A DNA stretch of 64,000 bases. It comes from Camelus bactrianus. Its lineage: Eukaryota > Chordata > Mammalia > Artiodactyla > Camelidae. Location: the NCBI RefSeq assembly GCF_048773025.1, contig NC_133569.1, positions 6,324,001-6,388,000 of the forward strand. The letters run 5' to 3'. The notes beneath the pieces were generated by a model. It saw only the letters and a program-made list of their open reading frames with translations. It was not told the DNA's origin and did no database searches. Position 1 is the stretch's first letter, and each line of letters starts with the position of its first letter. This document shows, piece after piece, positions 38,080-50,755 of the stretch. Made by a program: the position numbers and the translations under genes.

Positions 38080-39568
38080 TAGCTTGTTGGGAACACAAAG
38101 TTTCTCTTCAGTTGCAAACTCCACTCGATACATATATATGGGGAGGTTCTAGCTCCAACTCGGTTTTATAGTGAAAACTGCAGGAACTTCAAACCGGCAC
38201 TAGGAAACAGACTGAGAAACCAGAGTAAAGTTTCTCCTGCAAACCGTTCCGTTTGTGCTAGATGAACGAACGTCTCTAAACATGCTCAGTTCTGAGAGAT
38301 AATTGTGTGTGAAAGCCGTCCTTCAACTAGCTTGTTGGGAACACAAACTTTCTCTTCAGTTGCAAACTCCACTCCATACATATATATGGGAGGTACTAGC
38401 TCCAACTTGTTTTACAGTGAAAACTGCAGGAACTTCAAACCGACCCTAGGAAACAGACATAGAAACCAGAGTTAAAGTTTCTCCTGCAACCCGTTCCCTT
38501 TGTGCTAGATGAACGAACGTCTCTCCACATGCTCAGTTCTAAGGGATAAGTGTGTGTGAATGCCGTCCTTCACCTAGCTTGTTGGGATCACAAAGTTTCT
38601 CTTCAGTTGCAAACTCCACTCCATACATATATATGGGGAGGTACTACCTCCAACTCGGTTTTACTGTGATAACTGCAGGAACTTCAAACCGGCACTAGGA
38701 AACAGACTGGAAACCAGAGTAAAAGTTTCTCCTGCATCCCGTTCCCTTTGTGCTAGATGAACGAACGTCTCTCCACATGCTCAGTTCTGAGAGATAAGTG
38801 TGTGTGAAAGCCGACCTTCACCTAGCTTGTTAGGAATACAAATTTTCTCTTCAGTTGCAAACTCCACTCCATATATATATATGCGGAGGTACTAGCTCCA
38901 ACTCGGTTTTATAGTGAAAACTACAGGAACTTCAAACCGGCACTAGGAAACAGACTAAGAAACCAGAGTAAAAGGTTTTCCTGCAACCCGTTCCCTTTGT
39001 GCTAGATGAACGAACGTCTCTCCACATGCTCAGTTCTGAGAGATAAGTGTGTGTGAAAGCCGTCCTTCACCAACTTGTTGGGAACACAAAGTTTCTCTTC
39101 AGTTGCAAATTCCACTCCATACATATATAAGGGGAGGAACTAGCTCCAACTCGGTTTTACAGTGAAAACTGCAGGAACTTCAAACCAGCACTAGGAAACA
39201 GACTGAGAAACCAGAGTAAAAGGTTCTCCTGCAACCCGTTTCTTTTGTGCTAGATGAACGAAAGTCTCTCCACATGCTCAGTTCTGAGAGATAAGTGTGT
39301 TTGAAAGCCGTCCTTCACCTAGCTTGTTGGGAACACAAAGTTTCTCTTCAGTTGCAAAATCCACTCGATACATATATATGGGGAGGTACTAGCTCCAACT
39401 CGGTTTTACAGTGAAAACTGCAGGAACTTCAAACCGGCACTAGGAAACAGACTGAGAAAGCAGAGAAAAAGTTTCTCCTGCAAACCGTTCCGTTTGTGCT
39501 AGATGAACGAACGTCTCTCCACATGCTCAGTTCTGAGAGATAAGTGTGTGTGAAAGCCGTCCTTCACC
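38080..39568 (+). repeat. 6-monomer HOR (S), single copy of 1489 bp
   Basis: S1 has ctcgata, ttttatag, gtaaagtttc and ctctaaacatg. S2 has acaaactttc, a shortened atatgggagg and cgaccctagg. S3 has gtgaatgcc, gggatcac, tactacctcc and gactggaaacc. S4 has ggaatac, gcggagg, actacagg and ggttttcc. S5 has caccaacttg and tataagggg. S6 has gtttgaaagcc, aaaatccactcgata and gaaagcagagaaaaag. Two copies follow each other at 47776-50755. Confidence 0.9.
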
Positions 39569-41060
39569 TAGGTTGTTGGGAACACAAAGTTTCTCTTCAG
39601 TTGCAAACTCCACTCCATACATATATATGGGGAGGTACTAGCTCCAACTCGGTTTTATAGTGAAAACTGCAGGAACTTCAAACCAGCACTAGGAAACAGA
39701 CTGAGAAACCAGAGTAAAGTTTCTCCTGCATCCCGTTCCCTTTGTGCTAGATGAACGAACGTCTCTCCACATGCTCAGTTCTGAGAGATAAGTGTGTGTG
39801 AAAGCCGTCCTTCAACTAGCTTGTAGGGAACACAAACTTTCTCTTCAGTTGCAAACTCCACTCCATACATATATATGGGGAGGTACTAGCTCCAACTCGG
39901 TTTTACAATGAAAACTGCAGGAACTTCAAACCGACCCTAGGAAACAGACATAGAAACCAGAGTTAAAGTTTCTCCTGCAACCCGTTCCCTTTGTGCTAGA
40001 TGAACGAACGTCTCTCAACATGCTCAGTTCTAAGAGATAAGTGTGTGTGAAAGCCGTTCTTCACCTAGGTTGTTGGGAACACAAAGTTTCTCTTCAGTTG
40101 CAAACTCCACTCCATACATATATATGGGGAGGTACAACCTCCAACTCGTTTTTACTGTGAAAACTGCAGGAACTTCAAACCGGCTCTAGGAAACAGACTG
40201 AGAAACCAGAGTAAAAGTTTCTCCTGCATCCCGTTCCCTTTGTGCTAGATGAACGAACGTCTCTCCACATGCTCAGTTCTGAGAGATAAGTGTGTGTGAA
40301 AGCCGAACTTCTCCTAGCTTGTTAGGAATAAAAAGATTCTCTTCAGTTGCCAACTCCAATCCATACATATATATGCGGAGGTACTAGCTCCAACTCGGTT
40401 TTATAGTGAAAACTACAGGAACTTCAAACCGGCACTAGGAAACAGACTAAGAAACCAGAGTAAAAGGTTCTCCTGCAACCCGTTCCCTTTGTGCTAGATG
40501 AATGAACGTCTCTCCACATGCTCAGTTCTGAGAGAAAAGTGTGTTTGAAAGCCGTCCTTCACCTAGCTTGTTGGGAACACAAAGTTTCTCTTCAGTTGCA
40601 AACTCCACTCCATACATATATATGGGGAGGAACAAGCTCCAACTCGGTTCTACAGTGAAAACTGCAGGAACTTCAAACCGGCACTAGGAAACAGACTGAG
40701 AAACCAGAGTAAAGTTTCTCATGCAACCCGTACCCTTTGTGATAGATGAACGAACTTCTCTCCACATGCTCATTTCTGAGAGATAAGTGTGTGTGAAAGC
40801 CGACCTTCACCTAGCTTGTTGGGAACACACAGTTTCTCCACAGTTGCAAACTCCACTCCATACATATATATGCGGAGGTACAAGCTCCAACTCGGTTTTA
40901 CAGTGAAAATTGCAGGAACTTCAAACCGGCACTAGGAAAAAGACTGAGAAACCAGAGTAAAAGTTTCTCCTGCAACCAGTTCCCTTTGTGCTAGATGAAC
41001 GAACGTCTCTCCACATGCTCAGTTCTGAGAGATAAGTGTGTGTGAAAGCCGTCCTTCACC
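39569..41060 (+). repeat. S1-like monomer plus R5-R9 run
   Basis: The monomer at 39569 (taggttg, ttttatag, ccagcac, gtaaagtttc) matches the one at 50756 better than the S1 at 49266. From 39817 five monomers follow in the order R5 (gtagggaac, cgaccctagg, cagacatag), R6 (ctcgtttttactg, gcatcccg), R7 (gaacttctcctag, gaatgaacg), R8 (ggaacaag, tctcatgc) and R9 (cacagtttctccac). They lead directly into the next R1. Confidence 0.87.
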
Positions 41061-43050
41061 TAGCTTGTTGGGAACACAAACTTTCTCTTCAGTTGCAAAC
41101 TCCACTCCATAAATATATATCGGGAGGCACTAGCTCCAACTCGAATTTACAGTGAAAACTGCAGGAACTTCAAACCGACACTAGGAAACAGACTGAGAAT
41201 CCAGAGTTAAAGTTTCTCCTGCAAACCGTTCCCTTTTTGCTAGATGAACGAACGTCTCTCCACATGCTCAGTTCTGAGAGATAATTGTGTGTGAAAGCCG
41301 TCCTTCACCTAGCTTGTTGGGAACACAAAGTTCTCTTCAGTTGCAAACTCCACTCCATACATATATATGGGGAGGAACTAGCTCCAACTCGGTTTTACAG
41401 TGAAAACTGCAGGAACTTCAAACCGGCACTAGGAAACAGACTGAGAAACCAGAGTAAAAGTTTCTCCTGCAACCCGATCCCTTTGTGCTAGATGAACGAA
41501 CGTCTCTCCACATGCTCAGTTCTGAGAGATATGTGTGTGTGAAAGCCGTCCTTCCCCTATCTTTTTGGGAACACAAACTTTCTCTTCAATTGCAAACTCC
41601 ACTCCATACATATATATGGGGAGGTACTAGCTCCAACTCGGTTTTACAGTGAAAACTGCAGGAACTTCAAACCGACACTAGGAAACAGACTGAGAAACCA
41701 GAGTTAAAGTTTCTCCTGCAACCCGTTCCCTTTGTGCTAGATGAACGAACATCTATCCACATGCTCAGTTCTGAGAGATAAGTGTGTGTGAAAGCCGTCC
41801 TTCACCTAGCTTTTTGGGAACACAAAGTTTCTCTTCAGTTGCAATCTCCAATCGATACATATATATGGGGAGGTACTAGCTCCAACTCGGTTTTACAGTG
41901 AAAACTGAAGGAACTTCAAACCGACACTAGGAAACAGACTGAGAAACCAGAGTAAAAGTTTCTCCTGCAAACCGTTCGGTTTGTGCTAGATGAACGAACG
42001 TCTCTCCACATGCTCAGTTCTGAGAGATAATTGTGTGTGAAAGCCGTCCTTCAACTAGCTTGTTGGGAACACAAAGTTTCTCTTCAGTTGCAAACTCCAC
42101 TCCATACATATATATGGGGAGGTACTAGCTCCAACTCGGTTTTACAGTGAAAACTGCAGGAACTTCAAACCGACCCTAGGAAACAGACATAGAAACCAGA
42201 GTTAAAGTTTCTCCTGCAACCCGTTCCCTTTGTGCTAGATGAACGAACGTCTCTCAACATGCTCAGTTCTAAGAGATAAGTGTGTGTGAAAGCCGTCCTT
42301 CACCTAGCTTGTTGGGAACACAAAGTTTCTCTTCAGTTGCAAACTCCACTCCATACATATATATGGGGAGGTACTACCTCCAACTCGTTTTTACTGTGAA
42401 AACTGCAGGAACTTCAAACCGGCTCTAGGAAACAGACTGAGAAACCAGAGTAAAAGTTTCTCCTGCATCCCGTTCCCTTTGTGCTAGATGAATGAACGTC
42501 TCTCCACATGCTCAGTTCTGAGAGAAAAGTGTGTGTGAAAGCCGTCCTTCACCTAGCTTGTTGGGAACACAAAGTTTCTCTTCAGTTGCAAACTCCACTC
42601 CATACATATATATGGGGAGGAACAAGCTCCAACTCGGTTCTACAGTGAAAACTGCAGGAACTTCAAACCGGCACTAGGAAACAGACTGAGAAACCAGAGT
42701 AAAGTTTCTCATGCAACCCGTACCCTTTGTGATAGATGAACGAACTTCTCTCCACATGCTCATTTCTGAGAGATAAATGTGTGTGAAAGCCGACCTTCAC
42801 CTAGCTTGTTGGGAACACACAGTTTCTCCACAGTTGCAAACTCCACTCCATACATATATATGCGGAGGTACAAGCTCCAACTCGGTTTTACAGTGAAAAT
42901 TGCAGGAACTTCAAACCGGCACTAGGAAAAAGACTGAGAAACCAGAGTAAAAGTTTCTCCTGCAACCCGTTCCCTTTGTGCTAGATGAACGAACGTCTCT
43001 CCACATGCTCAGTTCTGAGAGATAAGTGTGTGTGAAAGCCGTCCTTCACC
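41061..43050 (+). repeat. 9-monomer family (R), copy IV, 8 monomers
   Basis: R1, R2, R3, R4 and R5 are in order. A hybrid R6/R7 monomer (42305-42553) then leads directly to R8 and R9. R1 carries private changes (ccataaatat, cgggaggcac). Total length 1990 bp matches copy I, but the missing monomer is at a different place, so equal length does not mean equal structure. Confidence 0.9.
42305..42553 (+). repeat. Hybrid monomer R6/R7
   Basis: The front has R6 marks (tactacctcc, ctcgtttttactg, cggctctagg, gcatcccg up to about 42465). The tail has R7 marks (gaatgaacg near 42490, gagagaaaagtg). Intact R6 and R7 stand side by side at 40066-40563. The switch lies inside a stretch identical in both parents. 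The left edge of the large duplication falls at this same point. Confidence 0.87.
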
Positions 43051-45040
43051 TAGCTTGTTGGGAACACAAACTTTCTCTTCAGTTGCAAACTCCACTCCAT
43101 ACATATATATCGGGAGGTACTAGCTCCAACTCGAATTTACAGTGAAAACTGCAGGAACTTCAAACCGACACTAGGAAACAGACTGAGAATCCAGAGTTAA
43201 AGTTTCTCCTGCAAACCGTTCCCTTTTTGCTAGATGAACGAACGTCTCTCCACATGCTCAGTTCTGAGAGATAATTGTGTGTGAAAGCCGTCCTTCACCT
43301 AGCTTGTTGGGAACACAAAGTTCTCTTCAGTTGCAAACTCCACTCCATACATATATATGGGGAGGAACTAGCTCCAACTCGGTTTTACAGTGAAAACTGC
43401 AGGAACTTCAAACCGGCACTAGGAAACAGACTGAGAAACCAGAGTAAAAGTTTCTCCTGCAACCCGATCCATTTGTGCTAGATGAACGAACGTCTCTCCA
43501 CATGCTCAGTTCTGAGAGATATGTGTGTGTGAAAGCCGTCCTTCCCCTATCTTTTTGGGAACACAAACTTTCTCTTCAATTGCAAACTCCACTCCATACA
43601 TATATATGGGGAGGTACTAGCTCCAACTCGGTTTTACAGTGAAAACTGCAGGAACTTCAAACCGACACTAGGAAACAGACTGAGAAACCAGAGTTAAAGT
43701 TTCTCCTGCAACCCGTTCCCTTTGTGCTAGATGAACGAACATCTATCCACATGCTCAGTTCTGAGAGATAAGTGTGTGTGAAAGCCGTCCTTCACCTAGC
43801 TTTTTGGGAACACAAAGTTTCTCCTCAGTTGCAATCTCCAATCGATACATATATATGGGGAGGTACTAGCTCCAACTCGGTTTTACAGTGAAAACTGAAG
43901 GAACTTCAAACCGGCACTAGGAAACAGACTGAGAAACCAGAGTAAAAGTTTCTCCTGCAAACCGTTCGGTTTGTGCTAGATGAACGAACGTCTCTCCACA
44001 TGCTCAGTTCTGAGAGATAATTGTGTGTGAAAGCCGTCCTTCAACTAGCTTGTTGGGAACACAAACTTTCTCTTCAGTTGCAAACTCCACTCCATACATA
44101 TATATGGGGAGGTACTAGCTCCAACTCGGTTTTACAGTGAAAACTGCAGGAACTACAAACCGACCCTAGGAAACAGACATAGAAACCAGAGTTAAAGTTT
44201 CTCCTGCAACCCGTTCCCTTTGTGCTAGATGAACGAACGTCTCTCAACATGCTCAGTTCTAAGAGATAAGTGTGTGTGAAAGCCGTCCTTCACCTAGCTT
44301 GTTGGGAACACAAAGTTTCTCTTCAGTTGCAAACTCCACTCCATACATATATATGGGGAGGTACTACCTCCAACTCGTTTTTACTGTGAAAACTGCAGGA
44401 ACTTCAAACCGGCACTAGGAAACAGACTGAGAAACCAGAGTAAAAGTTTCTCCTGCATCCCGTTCCCTTTGTGCTAGATGAACGAACGTCTCTCCACATG
44501 CTCAGTTCTGAGAGATAAGTGTGTGTGAAAGCCGAACTTCTCCTAGCTTGTTAGGAATACAAAGATTCTCTACAGTTGCAAACTCCAATCCATACATATA
44601 TATGCGGAGGTACTAGCTCCAACTCGGATTTATAGTGAAAACTACAGGAACTTCAAACCGGCACTAGGAAACAGACTAAGAAACCAGAGTAAAAGGTTCT
44701 ACTGCAACCCGTTCCCTTTGTGCTAGATGAATGAACGTCTCTCCACATGCTCAGTTCTGAGAGAAAAGTGTGTGTGAAAGCCGTCCTTCACCTAGCTTGT
44801 TGGGAACACAAAGTTTCTCTTCAGTTGCAAACTCCACTCCATACATATATATGGGGAGGAACAAGCTCCAACTCGGTTCTACAGTGAAAACTGCAGGAAC
44901 TTCAAACCGGCACTAGGAAACAGACTGAGAAACCAGAGTAAAGTTTCTCATGCAACCCGTACCCTTTGTGATAGATGAACGAACTTCTCTCCACATGCTC
45001 ATTTCTGAGAGATAAGTGTGTGTGAAAGCCGACCTTCACC
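43051..45040 (+). repeat. 9-monomer family (R), copy V, R1 to R8
   Basis: This is the counterpart of copy III at an offset of 9198 bp, with all of R1 to R8 present, including separate R5 and R6. R4 to R8 at 43797-45040 again give the a-b-c-d-e order. Differences from copy III are scattered single bases. R9 at 45041 is truncated into another monomer type exactly as at 35842. Confidence 0.9.
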
Positions 45041-46034
45041 TAGCTTGTTGGGAACACCCAGTTTCTCCACAGTTGCAAACTCCACTCGATACATATATAT
45101 GGGGAGGTACTAGCTCCAACTCGGTTTTACAGTGAAAACTGCAGGAACTTCAAACCGGCACTAGGAAACAGACTGAGAAACCAGAGTAAAAGTTTCTCCT
45201 GCAACCCGTTCCTTTGTGCTAGATGAACGAACGACTCTCCACATGCTCAGTTCTGAGAGATAAGTGTGTGTGAAAGCCGTCCTTCACCTAGCTTGTTAGG
45301 AATACACAGTTTCTCTTCAGTTGCAAACTCCACTCCATACATATATATGCGGAGGTACAAGCTCCAACTCGGCTTTACAGTGAAAATTGCAGGAACTTCA
45401 AACCGGCACTAGGAAAAAGACTGAGAAACCAGAGTAAAAGTTTCTCCTGCAACCCGTTCCCTTTGTGCTAGATGAACGAACGTCTCTCCACATGCTCAGT
45501 TCTGAGAGATAAGTGTGTGTGAAAGCCGTCCTTCACCTAGCTTGTTGGGAACACAAAGTTTCTCTTCAGTTGCAAACTCCACTCCATACATATTTATGGG
45601 GAGGTACTATGTCCAACTCGGTTTTACAGTGAAAACTGCAGGAACTTCAAACCGACACTAGGAAACAGAATGAGAAACCAGAGTAAAAGTTTCTCCTGCA
45701 ACCCGTTCCTTTGTGCTAGATGAACGAACGACTCTCCACATGCTCAGTTCTGAGAGATAAGTGTGTGTGAAAGCCGTCCTTCACCTAGCTTGTTAGGAAT
45801 ACAAAGTTTCTCTTCAGTTGCAAACTCCACTCCATACATATATATGCGGAGGTACAAGCTCCAACTCGGTTTTACAGTGAAAATTGCAGGAACTTCAAAC
45901 CGGCACTAGGAAAAAGACTGAGAAACCAGAGTAAAAGTTTCTCCTGCAACCCGTTCCCTTTGTGCTAGATGAACGAACGTCTCTCCACATGCTCAGTTCT
46001 GAGAGATAAGTGTGTGTGAAAGCCGTCCTTCACC
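45041..46034 (+). repeat. Dimer duplication (2 x 497 bp) private to right copy
   Basis: The pairs 45041-45537 and 45538-46034 share second monomers (ggaatac, gcggaggtacaag, aaaattgc, aaaaagactg). They also share the tails of their first monomers (cccgttcctttg, acgactctcc). The front halves of the first monomers differ (cccagtttctccac with ctcgata versus catatttatgg with ctatgtcc and cagaatgag). The left counterpart (35842-36338) has only one such pair, which accounts for the offset change from 9198 to 9696. Confidence 0.87.
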
Positions 46035-47775
46035 TAGCTTGTTGGGAACACAAAGTTTCTCTTCAGTTGCAAATTCCACTCGATACATATATATGGGGTG
46101 GTACTAGCTCCAACTCGGTTTTACAGTGAAAACTGCAGGAACTTCAAACCGGCACTAGGAAACAGACTGAGAAACCAGAGTAAAAGTTCTCCTGCAAACC
46201 GTTCCGTTTGTGCTAGATTAACGAACGTCTCTCCACATGCTCAGTTCTGAGAGATAATTGTGTGTGAAAGCCGTCCTTCACCTAGCTTGTTGGGAACACA
46301 AAGTTTCTCTTCAGTTGCAAACTCCACTCCATACATATTTATGGGGAGGTACTAGCTCCAACTCGGTTTTACAGTGAAAACTGCAGGAACTTCAAACCGA
46401 CACTAGGAAACAGAATGAGAAACCAGAGTAAAAGTTTCACCTGCAACCCGTTCCCTTTGTGCTAGATGAACGAACGTCTCTCCACATGCTCAGTTCTGAG
46501 AGATAAGTGTGTGTGAAAGCCGTCCTTCACCTAGCTTGTTGGGAACACAAAGTTTCTCTTCAGTTGCAAACTCCAATCCATACATATATATGCGGAGGTA
46601 CTAGCTCCAACTCGGTTCTACAGTGAAAACTGCAGGAACTTCAAACCGGCACTAGGAAACAGACTGAGAAACCAGAGTAAAAGTTTCTCCTGCAACCCAT
46701 TCCCTTTGTGCTAGATGAACGAACGTCTCTCCACATGCTCAGTTCTGAGAGATATGTGTGTGTGAAAGCCGTCCTTCACCTTGCTTGTTGGGAACACAAA
46801 GTTTCTCTTCAGTTGCAAACTCCACTCCATACATATTTATGGGGAGTTACTAGCTCCAACTCTGTTTTACAGTGAAAACTGCAGGAACTTCAAACCGGCA
46901 GTAGGAAACAGACCGAGAAACCAGAGTAAAAATTTCTCCTGCAACCCGTTCCCTTTGTGCTAGATGAACGAACGACTCTCCACATGCTCAGTTCTGAGAG
47001 ATAAGTGTGTGTGAAAGCCGTCCTTCACCTAGCTTGTTAGGAATACAAAGTTTCTCTTCAGTTGCAAACCCCACTCCATACATATATATACGGAGGTACT
47101 AGCTCCAACTCGGTTTTATAGAGAAAACTGCAGGAACTTCAAACCGGCACTAGGAAACAGACTGAGAAACCAGAGTAAAAGTTTCTCCTGCAAACCGTTC
47201 CCTTTGTGCTACATGAACGAACGTCTCTCCACATGCTCAGTTCTGAGAGATAAGTGTGTGTGAAAGCCGTCCTTCACCTAGCTTGTTGGGAACACAAAGT
47301 ATCTCTTCAGTTGCAAACTCCACTCCATACATATATAAGGGGAGGAACTAGCTCCAACTCGGTTTTACAGTGAAAACTGCAGGAACTTCAAACCGGCACT
47401 AGGAAACAGACTGAGAAACCAGAGTAAAAGGTTCTCCTGCAACCGTTCCTTTTGTGCTAGATGAACGAACGTCTCTCCACATGCTCAGTTCTGAGAGATA
47501 AGTGTGTGTGAAAGCCGTCCTTCACCTAGCTTGTTGGGAACACAAAGTTTCTCTTCAGTTGCAAAATCCACTCGATACATATATATGGGGAGGTACTAGC
47601 TCCAACTCGGTTTTACAGTGAAAACTGCAGGAACTTCAAACCGGCACTAGGAAACAGACTGAGAAACCAGAGTAAAAGTTTCTCCTGCAAACCGTTCCGT
47701 TTGTGCTAGATGAACGAACGTCTCTCCACATGCTCAGTTCTGAGAGATAATTGTGTGTGAAAGCCGTCCTTCACC
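46035..47775 (+). repeat. Mixed monomers with f-g-a run (right copy of large duplication)
   Basis: Seven monomers matching 36339-38079 at an offset of 9696 bp: ggggtggtac, cagaatgag, a gcggagg/ttctacag unit, ggggagttac with ctctgttttac, f at 47030, g at 47279 and a at 47527. Fewer than about ten single-base differences are seen in the first 750 bp compared. Confidence 0.87.
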
Positions 47776-49265
47776 TAGCTTGTTGGGAACACAAAGTTTC
47801 TCTTCAGTTGCAAACTCCACTCGATACATATATATGGGGAGGTACTAGCTCCAACTCGGTTTTATAGTGAAAACTGCAGGAACTTCAAACCGGCACTAGG
47901 AAACAGACTGAGAAACCAGAGTAAAGTTTCTCCTGCAAACCGTTCCGTTTGTGCTAGATGAACGAATGTCTCTAAACATGCTCAGTTCTGAGAGATAATT
48001 GTGTGTGAAAGCCGTCCTTCAACTAGCTTGTTGGGAACACAAACTTTCTCTTCAGTTGCAAACTCCACTCCATACATATATATGGGAGGTACTAGCTCCA
48101 ACTCGGTTTTACAGTGAAAACTGCAGGAACTTCAAACCGACCCTAGGAAACAGACATAGAAACCAGAGTTAAAGTTTCTCCTGCAACCCGTTCCCTTTGT
48201 GCTAGATGAACGAACTTCTCTCCACATGCTCAGTTCTAAGAGATAAGTGTGTGTGAATGCCGTCCTTCACCTAGCTTGTTGGGATCACAAAGTTTCTCTT
48301 CAGTTGCAAACTCCACTCCATACATATATATGGGGAGGTACTACCTCCAACTCGGTTTTACAGTGAAAACTGCAGGAACTTCAAACCGGCACTAGGAAAC
48401 AGACCGGAAACCAGAGTAAAAGTTTCTCCTGCATCCCGTTCCCTTTGTGCTAGATGAACGAACGTCTCTCCACATGCTCAGTTCTGAGAGATAAGTGTGT
48501 GTGAAAGCCGACCTTCACCTAGTTTGTTAGGAATACAAAGTTTCTCTTCAGTTGCAAACTCCACTCCATATATATATATGCGGAGGTACTAGCTCCAACT
48601 CGGTTTTATAGTGAAAACTACAGGAACTTCAAACCGGCACTAGGAAACAGACTAAGAAACCAGAGTAAAAGGTTTTCCTGCAACCCGTTCCCTTTGTGCT
48701 AGATGAACGAACGACTCTCCACATGCTCAGTTCTGAGAGATAAGTGTGTGTGAAAGCCGTCCTTCACCAACTTGTTGGGAACACAATGTTTCTCTTCAGT
48801 TTCAAATTCCACTCCATACATATATAAGGGGAGGAACTAGCTCCAACTCGGTTTTACAGTGAAAACTGCAGGAACTTCAAACCAGCACTAGGAAACAGAC
48901 TGAGAAACCAGAGTAAAAGGTTCTCCTGCAACCCGTTCCTTTTGTGCTATATGAACGAAAGTCTCTCCACATGCTCAGTTCTGAGAGATAAGTGTGTTTG
49001 AAAGCCGTCCTTCACCTAGCTTGTTGGGAACACAAAGTTTCTCTTCAGTTGCAAAATCCACTCGATACATATATATGGGGAGGTACTAGCTCCAACTCGG
49101 TTTTACAGTGAAAACTGCAGGAACTTCAAACCGGCACTAGGAAACAGACTGAGAAAGCAGAGAAAAAGTTTCTCCTGCAAACCGTTCCGTTTGTGCTAGA
49201 TGAACGAACGTCTCTCCACATGCTCAGTTCTGAGAGATAAGTGTGTGTGAAAGCCGTCCTTCACC
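47776..49265 (+). repeat. 6-monomer HOR (S), 1490 bp, tandem copy 1
   Basis: S1 to S6 are in the same order as at 38080. Small private changes include gaatgtctc, agaccggaaacc, tagtttg and ctatatgaac. It corresponds to the single left-hand copy at 38080-39568 at an offset of about 9697 bp. Confidence 0.92.
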
Positions 49266-50755
49266 TAGCTTGTTGGGAACACAAAGTTTCTCTTCAGTTG
49301 CAAACTCCACTCGATACATATATATGGGGAGGTACTAGCTCCAACTCGGTTTTATAGTGAAAACTGCAGGAACTTCAAACCGGCACTAGGAAACAGACTG
49401 AGAAACCAGAGTAAAGTTTCTCCTGCAAACCGTTCCGTTTGTGCTAGATGAACGAACGTCTCTAAACATGCTCAGTTCTGAGAGATAATTGTGTGTGAAA
49501 GCCGTCCTTCAACTAGCTTGTTGGGAACACAAACTTTCTCTTCAGTTGCAAACTCCACTCCATACATATATATGGGAGGTACTAGCTCCAACTCGGTTTT
49601 ACAGTGAAAACTGCAGGAACTTCAAACCGACCCTAGGAAACAGACATAGAAACCAGAGTTAAAGTTTCTCCTGCAACCCGTTCCCTTTGTGCTAGATGAA
49701 CGAACGTCTCTCCACATGCTCAGTTCTAAGAGATAAGTGTGTGTGAATGCCGTCTTTCACCTAGCTTGTTGGGATCACAAAGTTTCTCTTCAGTTGCAAA
49801 CTCCACTCCATACATATATATGGGGAGGTACTACCTCCAACTCGGTTTTACAGTGAAAACTGCAGGAACTTCAAACCGGCACTAGGAAACAGACTGGAAA
49901 CCAGAGTAAAAGTTTCTCCTGCATCCCGTTCCCTTTGTGCTAGATGAACGAACGTCTCTCCACATGCTCAGTTCTGAGAGATAAGTGTGTGTGAAAGCCG
50001 ACCTTCACCTAGCTTGTTAGGAATACAAAGTTTCTCTTCAGTTGCAAACTCCATTCCATATATATATATGCGGAGGTACTAGCTCCAACTCGGTTTTATA
50101 GTGAAAACTACAGGAACTTCAAACCGGCACTAGGAAACAGACTAAGAAACCAGAGTAAAAGGTTTTCCTGCAACCCGTTCCCTTTGTGCTAGATGAACGA
50201 ACGTCTCTCCACATGCTCAGTTCTGAGAGATAAGTGTGTGTGAAAGCCGTCCTTCACCAACTTGTTGGGAACACAAAGTTTCTCTTCAGTTGCAAATTCC
50301 ACTCCATACATATATAAGGGGAGGAACTAGCTCCAACTCGGTTTTACAGTGAAAACTGCAGGAACTTCAAACCAGCACTAGGAAACAGACTGAGAAAAAA
50401 GAGTAAAAGGTTCTCCTGCAACCCGTTCCTTTTGTGCTAGATGAACGAAAGTCTCTCCACATGCTCAGTTCTGAGAGATAAGTGTGTTTGAAAGCCGTCC
50501 TTCACCTAGCTTGTTGGGAACACAAAGTTTCTCTTCAGTTGCAAAATCCACTCGATACATATATATGGGGAGGTACTAGCTCCAACTCGGTTTTACAGTG
50601 AAAACTGCAGGAACTTCAAACCGGCACTAGGAAACAGACTGAGAAAGCAGAGAAAAAGTTTCTCCTGCAAACCGTTCCGTTTGTGCTAGATGAACGAACG
50701 TCTCTCCACATGCTCAGTTCTGAGAGATAAGTGTGTGTGAAAGCCGTCCTTCACC
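49266..50755 (+). repeat. 6-monomer HOR (S), 1490 bp, tandem copy 2
   Basis: This is a near-identical repeat of 47776-49265 at a distance of 1490 bp. Marks such as gactggaaacc (about 48400 and 49890) and caccaacttg (about 48765 and 50255) keep that distance exactly. It has no counterpart in the left copy of the large duplication, so it arose there or was lost on the left. Confidence 0.92.

Larger units (their letters stand above)
33291..40065 (+). repeat. Large intra-array duplication, left copy (~6.8 kb)
   Basis: It starts at the gaatgaacg mark of R7 in copy II and runs through R copy III, the mixed f-g-a region, the 6-monomer S unit and the following one or two monomers. The right copy has the same order of rare marks. 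The right edge is uncertain by about one monomer because the monomer at 39817 also resembles R5. Confidence 0.87.
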
